46,678 nucleotides of DNA from an uncultured Clostridia bacterium (GCA_910583755.1 CAJTZO010000019.1:1-46678); one strand, 5' to 3'; shown: positions 33,489 through 43,900, counted from the stretch's first letter. Numbers and translations: made by a program. Notes: generated from the sequence alone by a model not told the origin.

Positions 33489-33493
33489 TTTGG
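33489..33493. repeat. Right copy of 5-bp target site duplication TTTGG
   Basis: Same five bases as at 880-884, directly outside the right end repeat and 3 bp from the guaA stop codon. Confidence 0.75.
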
Positions 33494-33496
33494 GTA

Positions 33497-35035
33497 CTAC
33501 TCCCACTCTATTGTAGCTGGTGGTTTACTGGTAACATCATAAACAATACGATTTACATGTTTTACTTCATTTACGATTCGACTAGAAACCTTATCCAAAA
33601 CATCATAAGGGATTCTAGCCCAATCAGCGGTCATAAAATCTGTTGTTGTTACGCCACGCAAAGCAATCGTATAATCATATGTTCTAAAATCACCCATAAC
33701 ACCCACGCTTCTAATATCAGTAATGACAGCAAAATACTGATTAATGCTACAGTCTAATGCGGCATTTGCAATTTCTTCTCTAAAAATAGCATCTGCTTCT
33801 CTTAAAATTGCTAGTTTTTCCTCTGTCACTTCTCCAATCACACGAATCCCCAATCCGGGACCAGGGAAAGGTTGTCTCCACACAAGTGTATCTGGCAACC
33901 CCAATTCTATTCCCATTTGGCGAACTTCATCTTTAAAAAGTAATCTTAATGGCTCAATCAATTCTTCAAAGTCTACAACATCCGGTAAACCACCTACATT
34001 ATGATGGGATTTAATCACAGCACTATCGCCTAATCCACTTTCTATTACATCAGGATATATGGTACCTTGCACAAGATAATCTACTTTTCCAATTTTTTTT
34101 GCTTCATCTTCAAAAACACGGATAAATTCTTCTCCTATTATTTTTCTTTTTCTTTCTGGTTCTGTCACACCTTTTAATTTATCTAAAAACCGTTGTTGCG
34201 CATTTGCACGAACAAAATGAGAATCAAACAAATCACTAAAAACGGCCTCTACTTCATTTCCTTCATTTTTTCTCATCAAACCATTATCTACAAAAACACA
34301 AGTTAATTGCTTACCAACTGCTTTAGAAACAAGGGCTGCTACAACACTAGAATCTACCCCTCCAGAAAGTGCACAAAGCACTTTTCCATTGCCTACTTGC
34401 TTACGAATTGCTTGAATCTGGTCTTCAATATAATTTGTCATTGTCCATTGACCAGTACAACCGCACACTTGATACAAAAAATTATACAACATTTGGGAGC
34501 CTTTTGGAGTATGGTTTACTTCTGGGTGAAATTGTACACCATAAAATCCTTTTTCTTCCCATTCAATGGCAGCAGCAGGGCAAGTTGGTGTTTTTCCAGT
34601 AACTTTAAAACCCTTTGGCAATTCTGTCACATAATCTGTATGACTCATCCAACAAATTTCATTTTTATCAATTCCTTGAAATAACTTACTTGTTGTATCA
34701 AGTGCTACCTCTGCTTTTCCATACTCACTTTTTTCACCAGCATTTCCTACTTTTCCCCCTAAAGTAAAAGCCATAAGCTGACAACCATAGCAAATACCCA
34801 ATACAGGAATGCCTAATTCAAATATTTCTTTAGAACAACGAGGCGCATTTTCTCCATAAACGCTATTGGGGCCCCCCGTAAAAATAATTCCTTTTGGATT
34901 TTTTTGTTTTATCTTTTCTATCGATTGATTCCAAGGTACCACTTCACAATACACATGATGTTCACGTACGCGTCTAGCAATCAGTTGATTATACTGACCG
35001 CCAAAATCTAATATCATAATTAATTCTTGATTCAT
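33497..35035 (-). CDS. guaA: GMP synthase (glutamine-hydrolysing)
   Basis: 512-residue protein of normal length. It has a class I glutamine amidotransferase domain (about residues 5-190; nucleophile Cys in LGICYGCQ, His-Glu in FHPEV), an ATP-pyrophosphatase domain with P-loop ALSGGVDSS (about 222), and the GMP synthase dimerisation domain ending in KPPATIEWE. It converts XMP, ATP and glutamine to GMP in the cytosol. GGAGG precedes the ATG. The gene is intact: the mobile element begins 8 bp beyond its stop codon. The 3' end of guaA is a known integration hotspot for genomic islands in several bacteria. Confidence 0.97.
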   Translation of the reverse strand: MNQELIMILDFGGQYNQLIARRVREHHVYCEVVPWNQSIEKIKQKNPKGIIFTGGPNSVYGENAPRCSKEIFELGIPVLGICYGCQLMAFTLGGKVGNAGEKSEYGKAEVALDTTSKLFQGIDKNEICWMSHTDYVTELPKGFKVTGKTPTCPAAAIEWEEKGFYGVQFHPEVNHTPKGSQMLYNFLYQVCGCTGQWTMTNYIEDQIQAIRKQVGNGKVLCALSGGVDSSVVAALVSKAVGKQLTCVFVDNGLMRKNEGNEVEAVFSDLFDSHFVRANAQQRFLDKLKGVTEPERKRKIIGEEFIRVFEDEAKKIGKVDYLVQGTIYPDVIESGLGDSAVIKSHHNVGGLPDVVDFEELIEPLRLLFKDEVRQMGIELGLPDTLVWRQPFPGPGLGIRVIGEVTEEKLAILREADAIFREEIANAALDCSINQYFAVITDIRSVGVMGDFRTYDYTIALRGVTTTDFMTADWARIPYDVLDKVSSRIVNEVKHVNRIVYDVTSKPPATIEWE

Positions 35036-35076
35036 TTTTTTCCTCCATTATTGATATATCACCAAAAATTCCATCT

Positions 35077-35149
35077 GTGAACTGTCCACCATCTAACCCA
35101 GTGGGCTTCCTACTTCAAAAATGAAAATGCCGTAAAAAAGTTCACGGCA
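35077..35149 (-). repeat. Possible IS200/IS605-type end remnant and hairpin upstream of guaA
   Basis: Read on the minus strand, 35113-35077 gives GTAGGAAGCCCACT, an imperfect hairpin and then GTTCAC, resembling right ends of IS200/IS605 elements from memory. A second hairpin (TGCCGT / ACGGCA, 35128-35149) adjoins it. No tnpA or tnpB frame is present. It could instead be part of the guaA leader. The gap 35036-35376 otherwise holds repeat copy A. Confidence 0.3.
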
Positions 35150-35162
35150 AACTACAATTATC

Positions 35163-35318
35163 CAGTCTGTCAATAAAGTCTTTTTTTGTGAGTTTCACCC
35201 ACCCCCACTTTTTTAAAAAATGGGAAAAAACTTTATGGGAAAAACTAACGTTTTTCCTTATAAAATCAATATTTTTAGCAAAATACTCGTTTCACATTAA
35301 GGTTTTTTGACAAGCTGT
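35163..35318 (+). repeat. Dispersed intergenic repeat, copy A (inverted relative to copy B)
   Basis: About 156 bp starting CAGTCTGTCAATAAAG and ending TTTTTTGACAAGCTG, with the internal blocks TTTCACCCAC and TTTCACATTAAGGTT. It aligns in inverted orientation with 37684-37851 on the other side of topB. Its ends are inverted-repeat-like (CAG...TGTCAA...), so it looks like a small non-autonomous element, diverged between copies. Confidence 0.6.
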
Positions 35319-35376
35319 ATTATCATCATACCACAAGAAATTATTTTTCACAACAAAAATATCTAAATTTTGCAAG

Positions 35377-37515
35377 TCATTCTATTATAAAATCCATAAT
35401 TTCTAATCTTCCTGAATTATCATTTTTTAATATTAAACTTGCTTTTCCCTTTTCTCCGGTTTGTGGCAAAACAACCGTAACAGGGCTTACTTTCTTTTGT
35501 GTGAGCAGCTTTTTCACCATAGCACTTTTTAAAGAAATTCCATAGGGTTCCACACTACTTTTCCATATAGTAAAGGTACAACCATTTTTCCATTCACTAC
35601 AATAATAAGCCTTTGTATTTTCCAAGATACTTCCTTTTTGACAAAGTGGACATGTTCCCAGTTTGGTACTTCTTTTTCTTTTTCCTTTTTGGGTTTCTTT
35701 TTCAAAAACTACTTCTTGTTTCACTTGTGTAGAGGCTTCTATTAAAAAAGCAACATATCTTTTAATGCTTGCCATAAATTTTTCTTCTGTCATTTTTCCT
35801 TTTGCAATAGAAGATAACCCTTTTTCCCATTTGCCTGTTGTTTGAGGAGATTTTAATTCTTCTGGTACCACTTCAATCAAATTCATTCCTTTTTCTGTTG
35901 GCACAAGTGTTTTCCCTTTTCTATTGATATATCCTACCGTAAGTAGTCTTTCAATGATTGCTGCTCTTGTGGCGGGGGTTCCCAGTCCGCTTTCTTTCAT
36001 TTGTTCCTTTAATTCTTCTTCTTTTACAAAACGACCTGCATGTTCCATAGCAGACAATAAGCTGCTTTCTGTATAAAGTGCGGGGGGTTTTGTTTTCTTT
36101 TTATGACAAACTGCCTGCATTACCGTTACTTCTTGTCCTTCTTTTCGTTCTGGTAATTTTTCTGTTTCTTCTTTGGTTTCTTTTTTTCCCATATCCAACG
36201 CTTTATAAATGGCTGTCCAACCCTCTTGCAATATCGTTATTCCTCTTGATATAAAATGCTCCTGTTCTACAATGGTTGTTATTTTTGTAACATCATAAAT
36301 ATATTGTGGAAAAAATACAGCCAAAAAACGTATTACAATCGTATGATAAACCTTTTTTTCTTCTTCTGTCAAAACATCATACTTTATCTTGCCATCTGTT
36401 GGGATGATTGCGTGATGGTCTGTTACTTTCGTATTGTCAAGGATACGTTTTCCAAAGGGTAATGGCTCTAAGGATAAAATTTGTTTGACATAGCTATCAT
36501 ATTGTGATATCCCTTCTAATTTTTGCAGGGTCTTTTTTACTTTTTGCTTCATATCATCACTCAAATATCGGCTATCTGTACGAGGATACGTAATCATTTT
36601 TCTTTTTTCATATAAAATTTGTGCAATCGAAAGTGTTTTTTGTGCGGAAAATCCAAACTTTTTATTGCAATCTCTTTGCAATTCTGTCAAATCATAAAGT
36701 AAGGGAGGAGGTAGTTTTTTTTGCTCTTTTGTTATGTTTGCAACAATACCTTTTTTATGATTGACTTTTTTTACAATGGCTTCTGCCTGTTCCAATTTTT
36801 TTATTTTTGTTTCACTTTCTTTTTTTTCAAACCATAGCCCTCTAAAATCTCCGTAATCTGTTTCTACTTCGTAATAATCTTCTGGTACAAAATTATTAAT
36901 TTCTTTTTGCCTTTGGACTATCATGGCTAAAGTAGGTGTTTGCACTCTGCCAATGCTTAATAAAGTATCATATTGCAAGGTGTAGGCTCTTGTTGCATTC
37001 ATACCCACAAGCCAGTCCGCTTCTGAACGACATTTTGCAGACAGATATAAATTATCATATTCTTTACTATCCTTTAGTTTTGAAAATCCTTCTTGAATGG
37101 CAATATCTGTCATACTAGAAATCCATAACCTTTGCACCTTTTTTTTACATTTTGCAACCTCATAAATATACCGGAAAATTAATTCTCCTTCCCTTCCACT
37201 ATCTGTAGCACAAATTAAATGCTCTACTTCCTTACGGTTCATTAAATTTTTTAATATTTTTAATTGTGCGCTTGTTTTTGGAATGACCTTCAATTTCATT
37301 TGTTCTGGTAAAATAGGTAAGGTTTCCCTTTTCCATTTTTTATATCTTTCGTCATAATCTTCAGGTTCTGCTAGTGTAACCAAATGTCCAATCGCCCAAG
37401 AGACAATATAATTTTCTCCATATAAAAACCCTTCTCCTTTTTGTTTACAACCTAAAACATGTGCAATATCTTTTGCTACAGATGGCTTTTCTGCAATCAC
37501 TAATATTTTACTCAT
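35377..37515 (-). CDS. topB: DNA topoisomerase III (type IA)
   Basis: 712-residue protein. The Toprim domain begins MSKILVIAEKPSVAKDIAHV and holds the acidic motif TDSGREGELIFRYI. The catalytic Tyr is in MITYPRTDSRYL (about residue 310), and RVQTPTLAMIV marks domain IV. The C-terminal zinc-finger region is short, with one four-Cys finger (CPLCQKG, then YYCSEWKNGC). It relaxes and decatenates DNA by single-strand passage. The length is normal for chromosomal topB of Clostridia. Plasmid-type topB copies also exist, but its placement between guaA and degV and its similar base usage suggest a chromosomal copy. Confidence 0.93.
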   Translation of the reverse strand: MSKILVIAEKPSVAKDIAHVLGCKQKGEGFLYGENYIVSWAIGHLVTLAEPEDYDERYKKWKRETLPILPEQMKLKVIPKTSAQLKILKNLMNRKEVEHLICATDSGREGELIFRYIYEVAKCKKKVQRLWISSMTDIAIQEGFSKLKDSKEYDNLYLSAKCRSEADWLVGMNATRAYTLQYDTLLSIGRVQTPTLAMIVQRQKEINNFVPEDYYEVETDYGDFRGLWFEKKESETKIKKLEQAEAIVKKVNHKKGIVANITKEQKKLPPPLLYDLTELQRDCNKKFGFSAQKTLSIAQILYEKRKMITYPRTDSRYLSDDMKQKVKKTLQKLEGISQYDSYVKQILSLEPLPFGKRILDNTKVTDHHAIIPTDGKIKYDVLTEEEKKVYHTIVIRFLAVFFPQYIYDVTKITTIVEQEHFISRGITILQEGWTAIYKALDMGKKETKEETEKLPERKEGQEVTVMQAVCHKKKTKPPALYTESSLLSAMEHAGRFVKEEELKEQMKESGLGTPATRAAIIERLLTVGYINRKGKTLVPTEKGMNLIEVVPEELKSPQTTGKWEKGLSSIAKGKMTEEKFMASIKRYVAFLIEASTQVKQEVVFEKETQKGKRKRSTKLGTCPLCQKGSILENTKAYYCSEWKNGCTFTIWKSSVEPYGISLKSAMVKKLLTQKKVSPVTVVLPQTGEKGKASLILKNDNSGRLEIMDFIIE

Positions 37516-37599
37516 TGTTTTCTCCTTATCTGTAAAAACCCCTTGAGGATAGCCTCATTTCCTTCTGATAGCTTAAAAACTCTTTTTCTTTTCTTATGT

Positions 37600-37628
37600 A
37601 TCATATCATGTCAACTTTTTTTATGCAA
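37600..37628 (-). promoter_or_regulatory. Promoter of topB
   Basis: On the minus strand, a -35 TTGCAT (complement of 37623-37628) and a -10 TATGAT (complement of 37600-37605) are separated by 17 bp, giving a leader of about 80 nt before topB. Confidence 0.5.
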
Positions 37629-37683
37629 ATGATATGATTGACAGGTAACAGGATTATTTATAAAATAAGTAACAGAAAGATAT

Positions 37684-37851
37684 CAGCTTGTCAAAAGTTC
37701 TCAAACACCTTATTCTTTCTTGCAAGAAAGAGTCAAAGAACCTTAATGCGAAACATTTGTTTTTCTAATAAAGTTTTTTGTCCAACTTTTTTTAAAAAAA
37801 ATTGGTAGGTGTGGGTGAAATCTATAAAAAAAGACTTTTATTGACAAACTG
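37684..37851 (-). repeat. Dispersed intergenic repeat, copy B
   Basis: Reverse complement aligns with copy A (35163-35318) over most of its length. Shared blocks include GTCAATAAA, TTTCACCCAC, AAAAAACTTTAT, GCATTAAGGTT (CATTAAGGTT in A) and TTGACAAGCTG. Copy B has an extra segment of about 35 bp containing a TCTTTCTTGCAAGAAAGA palindrome near one end. With the topB leader it fills the 364-bp gap 37516-37879. Confidence 0.6.
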
Positions 37852-37879
37852 AGAAATATATTATATTAGGAGGCGCTTT

Positions 37880-38752
37880 ATGTCCAATTATAAACTTTTT
37901 TCTGACAGCTCCTGTGATTTGCCAGAAGATTATGTAACACAATATCATATCGGTATAATTCCCTATTCGGTTTCTTTGGGGGATGAAATATATTATAAGG
38001 AAATTGTAGAATTAAAGCCAGAAGATTTTTACCAAAAAATAGCAGAAAAAGATGTTTTCCCTAAGACATCTTTGCCATCCATTCAGGATTATATAGACAT
38101 GTTTACCCCTACATTGGAAGCAGGAAAAGATATTATTTGTCTTTGTTTAAGTTCTAAATTTAGCGGCTCTTTCCAAAGTGCATTAAATGCAAAACAGATT
38201 TTATTAGAAACTTATGCACAAAAGATTGAAATTATTGATTCTTGCCAAGCAACGGGAGGACAAGGTCTTTTGCTTTATGAAATGGCACAAATGCAATCTG
38301 CTGGTTATGGTTTTGAAAAAGTTGTTTCTGAAGCAAAACGTTTACGTGATACTGCAAAAATCAATTTTACAGTGGAATCTTTAGAATATTTACAAAAAGG
38401 GGGACGCATTGGAAAAGCAAGTGCGCTTGCTGGTACTATCTTAAATATAAAACCCATTATTACTATGTGGCATGGCGAATTAAGCCCTGTTGGAAAAGTA
38501 AGAGGATTTCAAAAAGCGGTTAAAACTATGATAGATATGACACAGAAAGAAATTGGTGCAGAAGCAGAAAAATATCAGCTTTGTGTCCTTTCTGCGGAAA
38601 ATATGGAAAAAGCGATTGAATTAAAACAAATATTGCAGCAAACAACTTCTTTTGATTTGCTAGAAATTCCTTTTCAAGTAGGTGTTACAATCGGTGCACA
38701 TGCTGGTCCTACAGCATTGGGAATTTGTTATATTAAAAAATTTGCAGAATAA
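37880..38752 (+). CDS. DegV family fatty-acid-binding protein
   Basis: 290-residue DegV protein. The N-terminus KLFSDSSCDLPEDY and the lipid-pocket motif SSKFSGSFQSA (about residue 92) are family hallmarks, and the C-terminal VGVTIGAHAGPTALG is the second ligand-site motif. DegV/FakB proteins bind fatty acids and, in Firmicutes, present them to the FakA kinase for phosphorylation and lipid synthesis. TAGGAGG precedes the ATG. A monocistronic unit, ended by the terminator at 38815. No fakA gene is nearby. Confidence 0.92.
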   Translation: MSNYKLFSDSSCDLPEDYVTQYHIGIIPYSVSLGDEIYYKEIVELKPEDFYQKIAEKDVFPKTSLPSIQDYIDMFTPTLEAGKDIICLCLSSKFSGSFQSALNAKQILLETYAQKIEIIDSCQATGGQGLLLYEMAQMQSAGYGFEKVVSEAKRLRDTAKINFTVESLEYLQKGGRIGKASALAGTILNIKPIITMWHGELSPVGKVRGFQKAVKTMIDMTQKEIGAEAEKYQLCVLSAENMEKAIELKQILQQTTSFDLLEIPFQVGVTIGAHAGPTALGICYIKKFAE

Positions 38753-38814
38753 ACATGTTTCTTTAAAATCACATGACTAGAGACACTACCAAAGTTTCTA
38801 AAATATCCACATAA

Positions 38815-38854
38815 AAAGAAACAACCACCAGATTCTTTCGTGGTTGTTTCTTTT
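38815..38854. terminator. Bidirectional terminator between degV and mcp
   Basis: AAAAGAAACAACCAC (38815-38829) and GTGGTTGTTTCTTTT (38840-38854) form a perfect 15-bp stem with a 10-nt loop between two convergent genes. Confidence 0.9.
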
Positions 38855-38870
38855 ATTTTATGCTTACTTT

Positions 38871-40607
38871 TTAATTTTCTCTAAGTTTAAACTGTTTCAC
38901 TAAGTTCATTAAAATTTGAGCTTGTGTTGACAACTCCTCACTCGCGGCTGCACTTTCTTCAGAGGTAGCCGAATTGGTATGTACTACACTAGAAATCTGG
39001 TCAATTCCTTGTGTTACTTGTGCAATCGATGCTGCTTGTTCTTGTGATGCTTTTGAAATTTCCTGCACGAGTTTTGCAGATTCTTCAGAAGAAAGAACAA
39101 TACGTTCAAGAGATTCTGCAGTTTGATTTGCAATGCCAGCCCCTTCTTGGACAGACTGAACGGTTGCTTCAATAAGCGTTGCGGTATTTTTAGATGCTTC
39201 TGCAGATTTACTTGCCAAATTACGAACTTCATCTGCTACTACAGCAAATCCTTTTCCTGCGGAACCAGCACGTGCTGCCTCCACTGCTGCATTTAAAGCA
39301 AGAATATTGGTTTGAAAAGCAATATCTTCAATGGTTTTAATAATCTTACTAATTTCAGAAGAAGAATCATTAATCTGATTCATAGCAGTAATCATCTGTT
39401 CCATTTGTTTTTTGCCTACTTCCAATTCTTTTACTGTACCTAAAGCCTGATTACTGGTTTGGCTTGCATTGTCTGCATTATCTGCCACACGATTGTGTAT
39501 TTCATTGATGGTTGCTGCAAGTTCTTCTACAGAGGAGGCTTGTTCTGTAGTTCCTTGGGCAAGCGCTTGCGCACCAATTGCTACCTGTTCTGAACCACTT
39601 GCTACTTCTTCTGCACTTATGTTTAGGTTTCTAAAGGTATCATTTAATTTGTGAATGGTACGTTGAAAGGATTTCTTGATAGGGGCAAAGTCTCCTACAT
39701 ATTCCATATTAATATCAAATTTCAGATTCCCTTTGTCAAGTTCTGCTAAAGAGGTGGAAATGTCTTCAATATAATCGCGCCAAGTTTGCACTGTTTTTGC
39801 TAGGGCACGGGTTAGGTCGCCAATCTCATCCTCTACTTTAAACTCCTCCACTTCATCTTTCAGATTTCCTTGGCTTAGTTCAATCAAACGTTTGGACGCT
39901 GCTTGAATAGGGTCTGACATTTTTTTTGCTATGATAGAAGTTAAAATAATACCAATGACAAAAATAATCAAACCAAAAAAGTAGGTTATAACAATGGATA
40001 AAAAGCAAGCTCTGTCTGCTGCATCAAGTTCTTTTTGAATAATGGGTAACATGTCTTCCTCATAGTTTCCTGTTCCAATATACCAGCCATAAGGTTCAAA
40101 TTTTTTAACAAAACCTCTTTTTGCTTTTGATTCAGATTCTCCCGATTTTGCAAAATAAAAATCAATAAAGCCACCTTCTGGCTTATCTCCAGCAGCAATA
40201 GTATCTCGTACAAAATAATTTCCTTTTTCATCTTGTGTATTATAACGGTTGGTTCCTTCCACATCTGGATTGATATGTACTGCGTTGGTTCCGTCTGCCA
40301 TATCTGCCCAAAAGTAACCCGTTCCATGATTGTATCTAGTGGTGCGAACGATGTATTTGGCATTTTCCATTGCCTCATCTTTACTAATTTCCCCGTTCTG
40401 ATATTTATCATATTCTGCTTGTAGGACACCAATCATACACTCTACTTGACTTTGAATGATTTGGTCTAGTTTTTCCTTTTCGGCCTCAATATTTTTGTCG
40501 TATGCTCTTTGCAGGGATAAATAAGACAGGGACGAAATCAATAATACAGCTACAAAGATGAGAATACCCATACTTGAAATCAATTTCCCCCGCAATTTTA
40601 GTTTCAT
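38871..40607 (-). CDS. Methyl-accepting chemotaxis protein with Cache sensor
   Basis: 578-residue receptor. Membrane helix 1 at about 9-31 and helix 2 at about 196-222 enclose an extracellular single-Cache domain (sCache_2 type: YFWADMADGTNAVHINP, then GFVKKFEPYGWYIGTGNYEED). HAMP at about 222-275 is followed by the cytoplasmic coiled-coil signalling domain with hairpin tip EIHN/IAFQTNILALNAAVEAARAG. The sCache_2 family often binds small organic acids; the ligand here is unknown. GAGGAGAGGAG precedes the ATG. No other chemotaxis genes are adjacent. Confidence 0.93.
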   Translation of the reverse strand: MKLKLRGKLISSMGILIFVAVLLISSLSYLSLQRAYDKNIEAEKEKLDQIIQSQVECMIGVLQAEYDKYQNGEISKDEAMENAKYIVRTTRYNHGTGYFWADMADGTNAVHINPDVEGTNRYNTQDEKGNYFVRDTIAAGDKPEGGFIDFYFAKSGESESKAKRGFVKKFEPYGWYIGTGNYEEDMLPIIQKELDAADRACFLSIVITYFFGLIIFVIGIILTSIIAKKMSDPIQAASKRLIELSQGNLKDEVEEFKVEDEIGDLTRALAKTVQTWRDYIEDISTSLAELDKGNLKFDINMEYVGDFAPIKKSFQRTIHKLNDTFRNLNISAEEVASGSEQVAIGAQALAQGTTEQASSVEELAATINEIHNRVADNADNASQTSNQALGTVKELEVGKKQMEQMITAMNQINDSSSEISKIIKTIEDIAFQTNILALNAAVEAARAGSAGKGFAVVADEVRNLASKSAEASKNTATLIEATVQSVQEGAGIANQTAESLERIVLSSEESAKLVQEISKASQEQAASIAQVTQGIDQISSVVHTNSATSEESAAASEELSTQAQILMNLVKQFKLREN

Positions 40608-40992
40608 TATAAAAGACTCCTCTCCTCATTAAAAATAATTTTTATCATTTTTCAACAAAAATAGCCGAAAAATATTTATCATTTTTATTATAATAGATAA
40701 TCTTCAAAAAGTCTATGATACATTCGTGTTTTTTGTTAGATTTTGTTGTCTTTTGTTAGATACCATTTTTTCTTTGGTATTGTTAGAAAAACAACAGGAA
40801 GTAATAGCAAAGATAAAAGGAACATTATCAACACTAGACAATCCCATCTATGAAGTGCTATAATATACGATAGAAAATTGACAAAAAATAAGATAAGATA
40901 ACATATTTATGCAAAGAAATAGAAAAAGATTCTGTTAATATTCACATCTTCTGTTTTAACTTGCCATAAATGTATGCTATGAGGGTAAAAAT
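40608..40992. other. Divergent intergenic region between mcp and histidine kinase
   Basis: 385 bp without a full gene. It holds two copies of TTTTGTTAGAT (40731-40741 and 40751-40761), and a possible promoter for the kinase with TTGACA at 40878-40883 followed by a weak -10. A 28-codon frame from a TTG at about 40779 ends TLSTLDNPIYEVL; it has no ribosome site and may be a relic of a lost gene. No operator can be assigned. Confidence 0.4.
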
Positions 40993-43900
40993 ATGAAAAA
41001 ATGGCGAAGATTCGTATGGTTTACATTTCTATTATTATTGATATCTATGGTCATATCGGTAAAACAGTTTCAAAAAGAAGAAACAAATAATTCATTTATA
41101 GATTCCATCCAATACCATTTTAACGGGGATTGGTATATGGTTTCACTGGAGAACCGGGGAGCATCACTCCAAACATATGAGGATATACAAGAAGCGATTC
41201 GTACTGCATTTACAGCAGGCATGGAGCAAAAAGTGTCTTTCCCCTACCAAGGAAAAAGTAACCCCAATGACAGCATTGTTTTTCAGACCATGCTTCTGGA
41301 AGAAAGTATGGATTTGACACTACAATTTACCTCTACAGATACAGCGGTATGTATCTTTTTAGAGGGAGAACTCCTTTATCAATACGGATTTGAACCAGAT
41401 GGAACACGAAAGGAGAGAATGGGAGAACAGGAGCATGTTGTAAGCATTCCCAATCAGCTCGAAAATGCTGCACTATGGATTGTACAAACATCCCCTTTCC
41501 CAAATGTTGCAGCAAAGCTTGACAATGTGAAGTTAGACACACAGGATTCTGTAACGATTCATGTATTGGGAACCAGAGTGACAGATGTGGGTTGTTGTTT
41601 ACTCATTATTCTTACCGCATTTTTGATGTTTTTGCTAGAACTGATTCGGCGCTATACACAGCAAGCACCCAAAGGGGAGCTATACTTAGGACTTGTTTGT
41701 ATTGCAGCAGGAGTTAGCTGTTTTATTGCAACAGATACCTTAGCCATCTTTTATAATATACAAGAAGCATATACTATGCAGGCATATTTTCCACTAATGA
41801 TTTCTTTGTTTCTAGTAATGTATTTTGAATATAGTTTGTGCACCATGTATCCCCGTCGTTATATGGCAGTACAAGCAGTTGTCGTGTGTAGTGTATTATT
41901 GCAACTTCTATGTGATATGTTTGGTGTAAAATCTATTGCGGATATGGTTTTGCTTCCAGCCATGACAATAGGTATTGCTTGTGCTGTCCCCTTGATAGGG
42001 TTATGGCAATTCTATTGCAAGCATAGATACCAGCAAACGCTGCTGGTTGGTGGTGCAGTTTGCATCCTGTTTTTTGGTAGTATCTTAAATATTGTTTCTG
42101 GAAACATAAATCGTCATATCCTGTATCAGTACAGTATGACTGCTTTTAGTATTATCATGGCTGCTGCTCATGTTTTGCAACTGTCCCGGGAGTACCGAAA
42201 AAATGTAGAAAAAACGGCGCAGCTTTTGGCAGAAGAAATCAAACTGATAGAGCAGCAGAATGTGCAGCTTACGCTTGCAAAACAAGATGCGGATATGGCA
42301 CGACAGGAAGCATTTGCTGCAAATGAATCTAAGGGAAAGTTCTTGGCACATATGTCTCATGAAATTCGTACCCCTATCAACGCTGTACTAGGGATGGATG
42401 AAATGATTCTGCGGGAATCAAAAGAAACAAATATCAAAGAATATGCGATGGATATTTATACAGCTGGACAGACATTATTATCGTTAATTAATGACATTTT
42501 AGATTTTTCAAAAATTGAGTCAGGAAAAATGGAACTGGTACCAGTAACCTATGATATCAGTAGTTTGATACATGATTTAGTAAATATGACTACACAAAGA
42601 GCAAAAGATAAAAATATCAAATTTGAGGTACATGTTGATTCGGAAATTCCTTGTCAGCTCTATGGAGATGATGTACGTATCCGTCAGGTGCTGACCAATA
42701 TACTAACAAATGCAGTCAAATATACACAGGAAGGAACGATATGGCTGCGTGTAAAAAGTGCGCAAACAAATGATGTGGCAATGCTTACCTTTGAAGTAGA
42801 AGATACCGGCATGGGAATCAAAGAGGAAGATTTGCCAAAGCTTTGGGCAGAGTTTGAACGGATTGAGGAAGACAGAAACCGCAATATTGAGGGTACTGGT
42901 CTTGGTATGAGCATTACCATACAGCTTCTTGCACTGCTTGGAAGCAAGCTTCAAGTGGAAAGTGTATATGGAAAAGGCTCAAAGTTCTTTTTTGAACTGA
43001 AACAAAAAATTGTTAATGATACACCGATAGGAGATTTTCATGTCAGGGTACATCAAATGGCACAAGACTATCATTATAAAACAACGTTCTGTGCACCAGA
43101 TGCAAGGATATTAGTGGTAGATGACAATGCGGTAAATCGTCGGGTTTTTTGCAACCTTCTGAAACAAACCTGTATCCAGATAACCGATGCGGAAAGTGGC
43201 GCACAATGTTTGAAACTGGTGCAGAACAACCATTATGATTTGATTTTTTTAGACCATATGATGCCAGAGATGGATGGGGTGGAAACATTGCATCGTATCA
43301 GAGCATTGCAAGATTTTCCTTGTCAGAATACACCGATTGTTGTACTAACAGCCAATGCCATTACAGGAGCAAAAGAACAATATCTGTCAGAAGGGTTTGA
43401 TGATTTTCTGTCAAAACCGATTGTACCAGAAAAACTAGAACATTTGATAAAAAAAATGTTACCAGAAGCACTTTTCACAGAACCCATATCCCCAGAAGAA
43501 CCAGAAGAATGTGACGATACATCCGCCGCATTTTTAGAAGAACTTCCTACCGTAGACGGCTTGGATTGGCGGTATGCATGGATGCATTTGCCAGATGAAA
43601 AGCTACTGAAATATACATTAAATGAATTTTATGCCCAGATTGATTCTGCTGCTGACCGCTTGGAACAGTTGTATGAACAAAGAACAGAAGCGGAACAGAG
43701 GGAGCAGTATCGGATTCAAGTTCATGCAATGAAAAGCCTTGCGGCTACAGTAGGAATTACAACTCTTTCTGGTGTTGCCAGATTGCTAGAATCTGCATCC
43801 CAAAAGGGAGATATGGAAACGATGGTATCTGTTACACCTATTTTTTTGGCAGAATGGCGCAGTTATCGTCAAAAGTTGCAGGGGGTGCTTGGCATAGGGG

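Noticed and set aside
35036..35376. Purine riboswitch ahead of guaA
   Set aside because: The conserved core sequences of the guanine riboswitch are not present; the gap is explained by a small repeat and IS-like hairpins.
37842..37864. Promoter TTGACA with TATTAG before degV
   Set aside because: The -10 candidate would overlap the degV ribosome site, and the TTGACA belongs to the end of repeat copy B.
40779..40865. 28-codon frame in the mcp/kinase gap
   Set aside because: No ribosome site and no recognised family; kept only as a possible relic.
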